In this document: positions 44,901-56,900 of the stretch, piece after piece
How positions within the stretch are numbered: the first letter of the stretch is position 1
Layout: each line of letters opens with the position of its first letter
Assembly: GCA_963942565.1 (NCBI GenBank)
Contig: OZ012699.1
Span: 30,886,622-30,950,621, forward strand
Source of the DNA: Maea johnstoni
Lineage: Eukaryota; Annelida; Polychaeta; Spionida; Magelonidae
Reading direction: 5' to 3'
DNA length: 64,000 bases
Notes under the pieces: generated by a model
Databases searched by the model: none
What the model saw: the letters and a program-made list of their open reading frames with translations, nothing else
What the model was told of the DNA's origin: nothing
Program-made: the position numbers and the translations under genes

Positions 44901-46439
44901 AATCTTGACTCTTCACTCGCCAAACCTGGACCTGAGGTTACCATGGAGACAGGCGCAACAGAATGGCGCAACAACAGCCAAAAATAGCTTTTTTGGTTGT
45001 CTTGGAAATAGCAACTCAACAGAAAAAGGAACAAATTGGAACATAACATAGAGTGCTTTATATTGATCTTTAAAAAAAAAAGGAGTTAATGAGATTATTT
45101 CTTAACATATGGATGCCATGGAAATTAAAAGAAGAGTTTATGGTTGTCAAGGGGAGTAAAACTTCAGTTGTCCGCTTGTCCTGGACGTCTGTACGATGTG
45201 AATCTCCTTGTTTACACACCTTTTAATATAATTGTTGTTAACTTTTTATATAATGTATATAATTGAATAAGTGCAATGTTTGGGTTTCATAATCCTGCTT
45301 GCAATAGAAACTGTCAAAGGGTGAAACATCTATTTTCTTTGTTTTGTGCCAATTACAACATGAAACTGAATGACTGGTCAAAAGTATGTAGTTGTGTGAA
45401 GAAAACAACTTCCTTGTTTTCATTATATTGAAGTCTCAGGGGAAAATATAGTTATATAGTTGTTCTCTCAGGGTTGGTGATGACAGTTAGGGTAGAGAAC
45501 CCCATATAATCAACCCTTTAACACTTAAGAGTTCCTCCAGCAAATGACGTCAGGAACTTTGATGATTTAGAGAATAACTTTGAAATTGAGAATGATTTTA
45601 CAAAATATTTCAAGAAAGGTTTTTTATGAATATTCTGATTAACAATTCTCCATCAAAAGTTTTCCTATATATGCTTTTGCCTGCAAGATTTCATCAAAAT
45701 TGTCAGGCTTCATTTTGTGGCTGTGATCATTAAACGGTTAACACTCATTCTAAATTGGAGAACTTATTTCTGTCATTAAAGGGCTCAAATTTAGACTTTT
45801 TTTCCAGGGAGCACAATTGCAATTTCATATGCTTCATAAAGGTGTTTTGTATATCAAACAGTACATCTTTTGGCTCCCTGAAAAAAATTGAGGGAGCTGC
45901 AGGAGAGTTCAAGGGAACCCTGGGATCCATGTTCCAGCTAATTTTGAGCCCTGCATTTTATAAGATAATAATGCAAAAGAAAATGCTGCAGCAAATACTT
46001 TGTCTGTGATGCAAATATCAATAGAAGAGCAATGGTGCCTGGCTAGCATTGGGCATGGGGATCGTGATAACTAAATTATCGGGTGATCCAAATGTGGCTG
46101 TTTCATTCTATTTGGAATATTTGGGTTCTAGTCTCATTTTGATTCAATTTTCTCACGATTTCATGAACAACTAAGGTGATAATTAATTCGGTTACATTAA
46201 AATTAATAGTAACTAAATTTGAAATTTGTCATGTAACTTGGTGCATTTACAAACCCCAATCATCCTCATCATCTTTTATGTAAATATGATCTCATATTGA
46301 AAATGGTGCCATGCCAATAGTCATTGGCACTCGGCTAAGTTTTGTTGTTTTTATATGTATTTCATTGCCTCCAATGAGATAATAAACATTCTAAATGATA
46401 TCCCTACTACTTGTTTTATTTATATAGTTATATATATAG

Positions 46440-46440
<1 letters not shown>
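44901..46440 (+). other. Probable 3' flank / 3' UTR of the PON-like gene
   Basis: No coding exon. An AATAAA in GAGATAATAAACATTC near 46380 is a possible polyadenylation signal. The region includes a family 2 MITE. Confidence 0.4.
45513..45737. mobile_element. MITE family 2 copy (TTAA)
   Basis: Diverged copy of the ~220-bp family best seen at 46645-46871. It has AGAGTTCCTCCAGCAAA, AACAATTCTCCATCAAAAG and a closing ACGGTTAA. Confidence 0.7.

Positions 46441-46515
<75 letters not shown>
46441..46515. repeat. (TA)n microsatellite
   Basis: About 75 bp of TA. Confidence 0.95.
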
Positions 46516-46521
<6 letters not shown>

Positions 46522-46644
46522 AATATATATACACTTACACGCAATAAATCAATCAATTATAGTACAGACATTTTTGCAATAAATCTTATGATCAAATACA
46601 TACCTGAAAAAGGTTCCTCCAGCAGTCAAAATTCAGCTGTTTAA

Positions 46645-46871
46645 CCCATTAATGCTTAAGAGCTCCTCCAAATACTGTTGTTTGAACCTTAGATACTTTT
46701 GACAAAAACTTTGGAATATTGAGAATGATTTCACAAAATATTTTGAGCTGAGTTGTTGGTTAAATATATTTTTTGATATTTCTCCATTAAATAGTTTCCT
46801 AATAATACATTCGTCTGCAAGATTTAGTAAAAATTGTTAGGCTGCTTTTGGCCGCTGTGAGTAGTAATGGG
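46645..46871. mobile_element. MITE family 2, reference copy (TTAA)
   Basis: Flanked by TTAA at 46641-46644 and 46872-46875. The left end is CCCATTAATGC and the inverted right end CCCATTACTAC. The interior has CACAAAATATTTTGAG and TTTCTCCATTAAA. Relatives lie at 45513, 52942, 58809 and 59358. Confidence 0.78.
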
Positions 46872-47371
46872 TTAAACACTCATTCATTTACCAAGCCTTG
46901 GTAATGTGGAATGAATTCTTCATCTTTTAGTATGAAATGGTACCATCTTTCTCCTCCTCCAAGAGACAATAATTTGAAGAACAATTTTTAACCCCACGGC
47001 CTGAAGTGTGAAAGGTATATTCCATAAATTTGAGAGCCACAGAGAAAATTGTCTGACTGTGTTCAATAAAATACCAAATACTAACATTGCAGGGGAAAAA
47101 GTATGGTATATAAAAATTTAAGTATCATTTAAGATCTGAAATATATATAAAACTGACTTAATTGGTATCTGGATGTCTCTGTGTAAGGATGTTCATTACT
47201 ATTTTAAAGGTGCCAATCCCTAATGACAAAGCAATACTAAGAGAAATGTTGCATATTACGTTTTCCTATAATGTTAAGGGGATTCTCTTTGTCCTGTTGA
47301 GAATTCTCTCATCACTTTATTAGTACCTTTATTTTCAAGACAATAAAAGTTGTCAAATCATGTGCACTTAA

Positions 47372-47575
47372 CCCTTTCAATTTTGAGGCTACTTTCATCC
47401 TAAGCACAAGGACACAAATATTTTTGAAAGCCATCTAAACCCTGTCATGTTGGTATTCATTGGATAGCTCTCACTGACTACCCTCATATGAGTACCCATA
47501 TGCCAGGGTTTCAGTCATTTTCAGCATTTCTAAATCATTTTGTATTGGCCAAATTAGCCACCAGTAGCATTAGTG
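47372..47575. mobile_element. MITE family 1 copy (TTAA)
   Basis: TTAA at 47368-47371 and 47576-47579. It lies between the two convergent genes and carries the full set of family words. Confidence 0.8.
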
Positions 47576-48369
47576 TTAAGATGCAAATAGGAGTAAACAA
47601 GACAATCATAAAATCTAGAGTAATTTATTACAATTTGCGGTTCATAGGGCAGTACAAGAATCTCAGGATCAGGTCAAGTTGTATCTTTTTTATAGCTCAC
47701 CAGTAACAGACCAAACGGAAGTGTGCTAACATGTACACGTTTCTGTCTTAGTACTATTCAAATGTGAGGTCAGAATAAACCTACGCTATCACATTGTACA
47801 AGCAATTTAGTATCGAACAATCAATATTGTTCAAAACATTTCTTATCATGATCCTGCATCAAGAATATATAAAAATATCCACTTTAAAATGAAATCATGG
47901 TATTGTCATGAGATTTTGAGGAGGGGGTTTTTGTATGCATATTTTACAGACAGAAAAAGCTTTTTTCAAGTAATAATAATCTTGTCACAGGAAATAACAT
48001 TTAGCAGGAAACATCTCTTAACAATGACAAAAAGCTTGGTTCCAAGAAATGACCGTCTTGTTGTGAGATAGCGGTTCTTGGGAATGACTACTTTGTTGCA
48101 AGAAAAAATATAATAGTTCTTAGGAATGACTTTTTTGTGCGAGAAAAAAAACACAGCATTTCTTAGTAATGACTATCTTGCTGCAAGGATAAGAGCATGT
48201 CTTAGAAGTTGCGATAGTATCTTAGCCTGTCATCATTGCCTATTGGTATATGCAAGTCCAGCGTTGGACGTTACAATATAACTGGAAACAAGAGGCACAG
48301 AAAGTGGTGCTGGGGAAATGAAAGATTATTGTAGCTAGGGCTAGAGACATAAAAACCTTACTTACTTAA

Positions 48370-48585
48370 CCCTTCCAATGCTGAGGCTACTTATGTCAAA
48401 AGCATTAGAATGCAAAGATTTTTTTGGAAAACCAACTAAACCCTGTCATGTTGGTATTCATTGAATTATGAAAAGCTCTTACTGAGCATTCACATATGAG
48501 TACCCATGTGCCAGAGGTTCAGTCATTTGTGAGGATTTTTTGCATCATTTTGTATCGGCCAAATTAGCCACCAGCAGCACAAGGG
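48370..48585. mobile_element. MITE family 1 copy (TTAA)
   Basis: TTAA at 48366-48369 and 48586-48589. The ends CCCTTCCAATGCTGAGGCTA and the inverted CCCTTGTGCTGCTGGTGGCT are well kept. Confidence 0.82.
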
Positions 48586-48589
48586 TTAA

Positions 48590-49190
48590 AATAAACTCCC
48601 AACTATTCATTTGTACAGAGAAAAGAACCTAGTCTACCTTCAGACCAATACTAACATTACAGACTGATTGTGTGATCCATCATTTATTTGGCAGAATATA
48701 ACATTACTAAATCAAATATTCACTACTGCTAAAATTAATTACATTATCTCATGATTTTGCTGAACAAAGCATTCATAAAATTCTCACTGAAATATTTAAA
48801 ATCAGTTTTCTATTAAAATGATATGTACAATCATTGCAAACTACTTTTAAACCATCAGCTGTAGTATATTTTTGCCATATAATATAAAATAATTTTTTGC
48901 TAACATCTACATACACTAAGTAACATACAGACCTATTCATGTTTTAGCACTCGCATGGTAAGACAGTTCTGGATATATCTCAAAAATAATGTGAATATTT
49001 CAATTGTTCTGGAAAGTAAACATAACTGCCATTCCATCAAGAATTCTTTTTCTTTCTTTTTTCAATGTATTTACATTTACTAAACGACCAAGCGGGCACT
49101 TAATTCATGAACAGATTAGATACTAGGCAGATAAAAAGATTGAAGCTGAATTAAGGTAACAAAGTCAGAAATGGTGACAGTCAAGCTTAT
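48590..49190. other. Unassigned DNA between the convergent genes
   Basis: AT-rich, with no exon or repeat recognised. Confidence 0.35.
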
Positions 49191-49191
49191 C

Positions 49192-49397
49192 CCTTCCAAT
49201 GCTGAGGCTACTTTTGTCCAAAGCACAAGGACACAAAGATTTTTGAAAAACACCTAAACCCTGTCATGGTGGTATTCATTGGATAGCTCTCACTGAGAAC
49301 TCAGATGAGTACCCATGTGCCAGGGTTTCAGTCATTTTTCTGGTGTTTTGCATCATTTTGTATTGGCCAAATTAGCCACCACCAGCATAAGGTTTAA
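49192..49397. mobile_element. MITE family 1 copy
   Basis: Starts CCCTTCCAATGCTGAGGCTA after a decayed left site (TTAT). The right TTAA lies near 49393-49396. Confidence 0.78.
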
Positions 49398-49977
49398 TCA
49401 GTCAATCTTTTCTTCTGACATCTAGTAAAAATGGAATGCATGTAAGCATGGTTGAGTATTTCATACAAATGTGTGTTTTTACAGTATAAATGCAATAAAC
49501 AGAGAAATCCTACCTATCAATTATCTTACAATATTGCCTACTTCTTCAAGTAGTTCCTACAGGAAGTATAAAAAAGTTTTCATTTACAAAGAAATTCCCA
49601 CGTATCCAGACCTTAGCTACTAAGTTTGAGGTCTCATTATGCTGTGGGTTCTCAAAATAATCGGCAGCTCAAATAAGAGTCAGTACATTAACGTCATTTT
49701 TCAAAAACCAGGCCCAATGATAAATGTACCAACTGGCAGTATCAAAATAGAGATTCATTTGAAAAGTCCTTGAAAATGCAGCTGAGATTTCTTTATGTTT
49801 GTACACAAGAAACCGAACATTAATGAACTTCCTAGTACACATTAAAATGTAGCTATGTACATTTGAGTGGCGCCACCTATAAAGCACAGTAGCGCCACCT
49901 TTATTTCATGTAGTGCCACCAAGAGGACATTTACAGTACTTAAGTGATACAGTGGCGAAGTCTAAAAGGTATTACTG

Positions 49978-50740
49978 CAGAGTCTTAGCCAGGTTTTTTA
50001 AAATGCTTGTCCAGAACAGCAATCTCGAAATTTCTGCCCATCCAGATTTAGCAACTCAGCTACTACAAATCCTTATTCCAACTACATTTGATTATTACCC
50101 CCAAAAAGTCTAAATTGAAAATTCTTCCTAGAAATTGTTAACTGCTCAGAGAAGAGATTTTCAGGAAACTGCTCGTCCAAAAGACAGGCTGGATGGGTCC
50201 AGAAAAGGCATTTACACTCCAGCCATTTCTTAGAAGATGGTTTGTTAGGAAAGGATTTGATCATTACCTCCAAAAAGTCAAAACTGAAAATTGTTCATCG
50301 AAACTTTTGCCTGTCCGAAGAGGAGATTTTCAGGAAACTGATCGACCGAAAGACAGGCTGGACGGGTCCTGACTAAGTCCCTGAAAAGGGGCATTTACAC
50401 TCCAGCCATTTCTTAGAAGACGGTTTGTTAGGAAAGGATTTGATCATTATCTCCAAAAAGTCAAAACTGAAAATTGTTCATCGAAACTTTTGCCTGTCCA
50501 AAGAGGAGACTTTCAGGAAACTGCCTGTCCAAAAGAAAGGCTGGACGGGTCCTGGCTAAGTCCCTGAAGAATTTTGTCATTCCCACCATTTTGGGTAAAA
50601 ATTACTCCCAACGGTAGGAATGACAAAATCTTCATCAACATTTTTGCCCACCCGAAGAGGAGATTTTCAGGAAACTGTCTGTCCAAAAGACGGGCAGGAC
50701 GGATCCTGGCTAATCCCTGTATTACTGTCAATGGTCACTG
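49978..50740. repeat. Tandem repeat family 4 beyond the 3' end of the CD109-like gene
   Basis: Units of 145-185 bp with TTTTCAGGAAACTG near 50158, 50327, 50508 and 50652, CAGGCTGGACGGGTCCTG, and CAAAAAGTCAAAACTGAAAA. A diverged single copy lies in an intron at 58140-58395. Confidence 0.8.
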
Positions 50741-50809
50741 TCAATGATCAACGTCAATGGTCGGAATGACAAAATGGATGCATACGAAGTGCATGAATAT
50801 TTCGAACTA

Positions 50810-50994
50810 CTAAGAGCGTAAGAGGAATCGTCGGGCAAGGACGGCTATGACAATGGTGAAGAGGGCAAAGGTACCCTTGAGGACGGTGGCGCTGTTGTAG
50901 AACGGGCAGTACGGGCATTGGAACGAACCGCACACGCGACAGATGTTCAGGTTGAACAAACTCCACGTACGGTACAGGGTGGCATTGTATTGAC
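50810..50994 (-). other. Terminal exon: Cys cluster and GPI/transmembrane tail
   Basis: Encodes the sequon NAT, the Cys-rich CRVCGSFQCPYC, a possible omega region (YNSAT), the hydrophobic stretch GTFALFTIVIAVLA and the end RRFLLRS before TAG. CD109 is GPI-anchored through a similar C-terminal signal. The short basic end would also suit a single membrane pass. Confidence 0.7.
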
Positions 50995-53900
50995 CTGAAA
51001 TAGACAGGAGAAAAAATATGTAAAATATTTGATAAACATATATAATATAACCATTTCAATACTGAGGCTACTTTCATCAAAGAAACAAGAACGCTGAAAT
51101 TTTTTAAACCCTTTTAGACCCTGCCACGTTTTTGGGCTTTTTACCAAAATTGAGAATTTATAGTGTGATGGGTGCCTGCATTTCAAGGCTTAAATGAACC
51201 CAAAAAAGGCATGAGAAAAAATGGGTACAATATTTGATAAACATACATACTGTATATTTTCATGTTTTTTTGGCATTTTTGCACAAAAATGATATTTCTA
51301 CCAAAATTGAGGATTAAATTACCGAAACATGCCTGCCTAAATTAAGAAAAAAAATCCCCCAAAATTGACATTTTTGGGCATTTTGAGATATAATGTCCTA
51401 AAAAATGAGTTTCTCAATGAACACTAGAAGTCAAACAAATAGTTCATGAACTTATAACCTATGTCCAAAGATTTCATCTTTTGGTTCAACCCTTTCTGAT
51501 TTTGAGGTGCTAGGTCACTGATTACATTGCAACTTACCTGGCTCATAGTAATCGTACACCTTAATGATGTGCTGAATGGTGGTGTTAGCGACCGGGTACC
51601 AACGTTCAGCATGGAAATACGCACACGTCTTTGTCGTGTTCAGCTATAAGAGAAATATATCATCGTTAAATAGGATTTTAGGAATTCAATCATCGCATTT
51701 TCTGCCATAAAGTTGCATTTTTATGGGGAATATAAGTGGTGGCGGAAACTTGAGTAACCTGAGAAAAACCTGCCCAAATCCTCAAAGTCACTGGCAACTT
51801 TCTCACGTGTTACAGTCAGGATTCCAATTATTGTCACATTTTCTGCATTAAAGTTACATTTGTATGGAGAAAGGCTAAATCATGACCAGCCAGTTGTAAT
51901 TGGTGGAGGAAATTTGAGTAACCAGAGGAGACGCCCACCAGAATCTGAAGTCACTGGCAACTTTCACACATGCCCCAGCCAGGATTTAAATTATTGTCAC
52001 ATTTTCTGCATTAAAGTTACATTTTTTTGGTGAAAGGCTAAATTGTGACTCGCCAGTTGTAAGTGGTAACAGAAACTTAAGTAATCAAAGAAAAACGAGC
52101 CAAAATCCCCAAAGTCACTGGCATTAACTTTCTCCCATGCCCTGGCTGGGATGCGAACAGAGGTAGTGGTGAGAGACAGGAAGCAGTCATTGGCAATGCC
52201 TTAGACCACTCAGCTATGGGGCAAGCCCCTTATTGTTGAATAATGCATGAAGTAAATATATAAAGGAAATATGATTTTCAACAATACTGACTTCAAAATG
52301 CTTGATGTTGTTTGAAATCAATATGGATTTTAAGGTAAACAGTTCAATAAAGTAAGAATTAGAGGCCTGCTACAAGTTACAAGCAAAAAATATGTTTGAA
52401 CATTTTGTCGGCTAAAGCATAATATCGATTCATAAAAAAAAAAATTGTTGACAAGAAAAACCGATCAATTCCAAACTTACAATAGATAGAAGAATTAACG
52501 GCCCCCTACAAATTACAAGCAGATAGAACCTTTGAACATTTCGTTGGATATAGCATAATTTTATAAAAAAAATATATAAATATTCCGTTGACACGTTGAA
52601 ACTAACATTTTCGAAGAACATGAAGAGTTTGTTGACGCTGGTCTCGAATAAATTCCACTTCATCCGCGGTTGATTTGCGAGCATGATATCGAGGGTGGGG
52701 CGTACGATCATGAATCCCGTCGGTAACTCTACCTCCATCACGGCCAATCCACTCTGCGGGCTCAGGTCCGGGCGCGCCCATCTAAACAAACAGAAAATAA
52801 TATCTTTCTTTATTTCTAAAAAAGGGTTTTGTTTATTTTCCTGCTCGCCGAGCATCACAGTCATGCTGTACAATTATCTAGGTGACATCCATAGGTGCCT
52901 TTTTACAAAACAAATTTTACCAGGTAGAGCAGTACATTTAACTTAGATCTCCTTGAGAAGAGTCGTCTGGACCTTTGATATTTTAGGAAATAACTTTGGA
53001 ATCGATAATATTTTCATAAAATATTTGAAGGAGAGTAATGGGTCTGATCTTGATAAACCTTTCCTCTTCAATTATTTTCTAAAATTCCACTTTGTTAAAA
53101 AGATGTCATCAAAATAGTCGTGGTTTCAGGCGCTACAAGCATGAATGGGTCAAAACATGCGGCAAACACAGAAACAGAAAATACAGTCAGGAATATCCAC
53201 CTTAAATATTGTGAAGCAAGTGTTTGGTTTGTTCCAATAGAATATAATCACGATCATGATTATTCATCTAAGAATATACATAGCATTTTTTTGTTTGTTT
53301 GTTTTTTCATAATATCAATGACAATTGCCCAAATTCAAATGTGCTGAATGTTATGTGAGGAATTTGTGTGACACGAAAATTTGGGAAAATTGTCCAAAAT
53401 ACTTTTTCACCTACCCTCCTACCCCCCTATCGTTTCAAACAATTTTTTAGGCCTTATAGGGCTGTAGGTATTTCAACTTCAATGAGACATTATAGTTTAT
53501 CGTTATTTACTTACCTTGCACAAAGCACTGCCTCCATGTTACTGAAGTTGAAGCCGTGGAAGCGAATGGAGTCAATCTCGAGATCGAAGTACTTTCCGCC
53601 AGTGGGGTTACGGACCTGGTACTCATACTCCACATTATAAGCAACATCCATCTGAATGAGGGCCAGACCGGTGCCCTGAGCCAACGCCTTGACCTGACCA
53701 TAGATCTTGTCCGGAGTCACCTGTAATCAAACAATCAGTACATGACAATCTGATAAAACAATTAGTACAGATATAATACAATCTGGATATGGGCAGAACT
53801 CCCATTGTTGAGAAGTATGCCTTAATCAAATGTTTGTATGACTGTTAAGAAAAACTCACCCAGCTACACAAAATTGTTGAAAAGTCAGTTATAAATAAAT

Positions 53901-56900
53901 ATGTATGAACGTTAAGCAAAAATTACCCTGTGACCCTACATTGTTTAGAAATGTTTTAAATGAAAATATGTATGAACTTTAGGTAAATCTCACCCTACCA
54001 CTCTATATTGTTGAGAAGTATGTTTTGAATAAATATGTGTGAACGTTAGGCAAAACTCACTCTGTGACACTAAATTGTTGAAAAGTATGTTTTCAATATA
54101 TGTTTGTATGTACGTTTAGCAAAACTAACCCAGTGATTCTACACTGTTGAATTTTTCTTGTTTAGAAACTTACTGAGACTGCTTCTCTAAATTGTTGCGA
54201 TATTTGTTTTGAATTAATATGTTTTAAGTTAGGCAAAACTCACCCTGCGACTCTGAATTGTTGTAAGTTTTGTTTTTAAATGAATATGTATGAAGGCTAG
54301 GCAAAACTCACCCTGTGACTCTGAATTGTTGTAAGTTTTGTTTCAAATAAATATGTATGAAGGCTAGTCAAATTTCACTATGTGATTCTACATTATTGAA
54401 AAGTTTGCTGTGAATAAGTATGTAGGAAAGTTAGGCAATACTCACCCTGCGACTCTGCATTACGGAGAAGTTTGTTTTGTTGAGTTTGACAACCTGTGTC
54501 CAGGCCGGGTCTGACGTAGCCTCCAGGCGTATGTGGACGTTGTAGAGATCTCGGTTGCTGTCCCTGAGAGCGTACTCCGTCAGAGCCTGAATGGCGATGA
54601 TTGTGTCCTGGGAGGAAATAAAAAATTGACCATGACCTTTTTACTCATCAAATGCACACATTGGGAAAAAATAGAAAAGTCATATAAATTTTAGCTTTTT
54701 TCAATGTAGACTCGATTATTCATATGAATTCACTACCATAACTTTTGTTATAACACTGCCACCATTTGACCGCTGACCTATGCCCTTTGACGGTGACCCT
54801 CACCTGCGGGATTTTTGCTAGGATTAAGGAATTGGGTGCCTGAGATTGGCAATTGTAAAATTTGGGGGCATCCAATTATTCAAGGGAAACCATTATATAC
54901 TCAAATTACAACCATAAACATATATTAAGTGATTTGAATTTGATATGATATCCATATACAATGTGATGGGAATTAATTATATTGAGGTGAAAAAAAAAAT
55001 TATACGTTTGAAATTGACATTTTAAGAAATTCTTCACAAATAAAAGGGTGTTCCGAGAAGTGTTTTTTAAGGGTTTGGTTGTCCAGACGCCCTGCTGGCT
55101 AAGACCATGCCTATGACCTTTGACCCTCACCTGCGTAGAAGCGAAGCCGCCATTGGTCAGTCTCTGTGTCTGTATGAACTTCATGATTGGCTTGGACTCG
55201 TAGAAGCGGTTGTTCATGAGGTAGACCATGAGGGCGTAGGACGTCGCCGCGACGGCCTGCCCGAAATTATCCGCCTCGTCTCGCGGCAACATCATCGGAA
55301 CCGTGTTGACGATCTTGCTCGGGTTCAACGGGATCTCTTTACTGGCCCAGTACAGGAACTCCGCTGAAAAATTTACATATTAATGAATTATTAACCCATT
55401 CAGGCCTATAAGGGAATATCAGTTATGTATGGTATCGCTTAAGGTTTTTAAGTGCCATGCAGTCCTTACTTAGAAACAGCAAGTTATGACAGATCTACAC
55501 TGAAAACCTTTTGCGCATATGAAGTAATTTGCACAGCAAGTAGCTGCCTTTGATGCGCAGTTTAATCTTTGAGCATAGAGATTCAATGGCACACTATTAT
55601 GTCAGCGTGTGTTGTACGATACTAGTGTAGGGATTGGATGTCTAATTGCCAGTGTGCATTTTAATGAGTGTGGATTCAATGGGTGCACAAAGTATGCACC
55701 GATTAACCCTTATGCTGCTGGTTGCTTTTTTTGGTAACACAAAAAAACTGAAAAGCGACTGAAACTAAGGCACATGGGTACTTATCTGAGAGTACTCATG
55801 GAGAGCTATCCAATGAATACCAACATGACAGGGTTTAAATGGTTTTTAAAAATCTTTGCATCCTCATGCTTTGGACAAAAGTAGCCTCAACATTGGAAGG
55901 TTTAACTCAGTATGCAGTATACCATTAAGGGTAATTATTGACATGGAAAGACTACTCACTTTCAAACTTGATTTTGACGAGTTTGTTGAAGGCGTTCCCG
56001 CGGTCGCGATGGCCCACGAGGTGCAGGGCATAGGTTATTATCGATATGGCGTAGGGATCTGTGACGTCAGGGAACACTCGGGCCAGATAGTTCGACCCCA
56101 AGTCTCGGGCGTTTCCAGCACATTGACGGGCCTCCTGAAAAACAACAACAGATACAACCGATTAACCCTGATAAATTAATTTGGGGGTTATTTTAACCCT
56201 TATGCTGGTGGTGGATATTTTGGCCAATACAAAATGATGAAAAAACCTGAAAATTATCGAAACCCCGGCAAATGGGTACTCATCTGAGAGTACTCAGTGA
56301 GAGCTATCCAATGAATACCAACATTACAGGGTTTAGTTGGTTTTCGAGAAACTTTGCGTCCTTGAGCTTACTACGAAAGTAGCCTCAGCAGTGGAAGGGA
56401 TAAGATTATCCACAGTTGCTTTTACATTTTATCTATAATCATTTGGGAATTTATCATGTGATGGATAACATGTTTCAAAACATAGTAACAATGCGATTTT
56501 GGTAGTTACAATAAAAGCTATGTTTTTTAAACAGTAACAATAACTCACTGTAAATTCAGAAAACCCAGCATTTAGTATATGAGTTCTGTATTTCACTATG
56601 AATCACATTCTATATATAAGAATATTTTCAATACTCTAATAAGTCTTTATTCTGTTTTTTACTATAATTCATAGTGTAAATGTCTTATTGCAGTATTGCA
56701 CAATAATTATCATATTCTCAGTTTAAATTGTTCTCCCGTATTACACTACATATCACATCCTGGCATAAGGATTCGATGTCCAAATAATGGTGCGCAGTTT
56801 AATAAATGGATTGAATGCGTAAATATATAGATATGATAGATAATATTTATTTCAAGTCGGTAATAATTTTACATAGTAAACACGAGCTGCCAGGGCTCTT

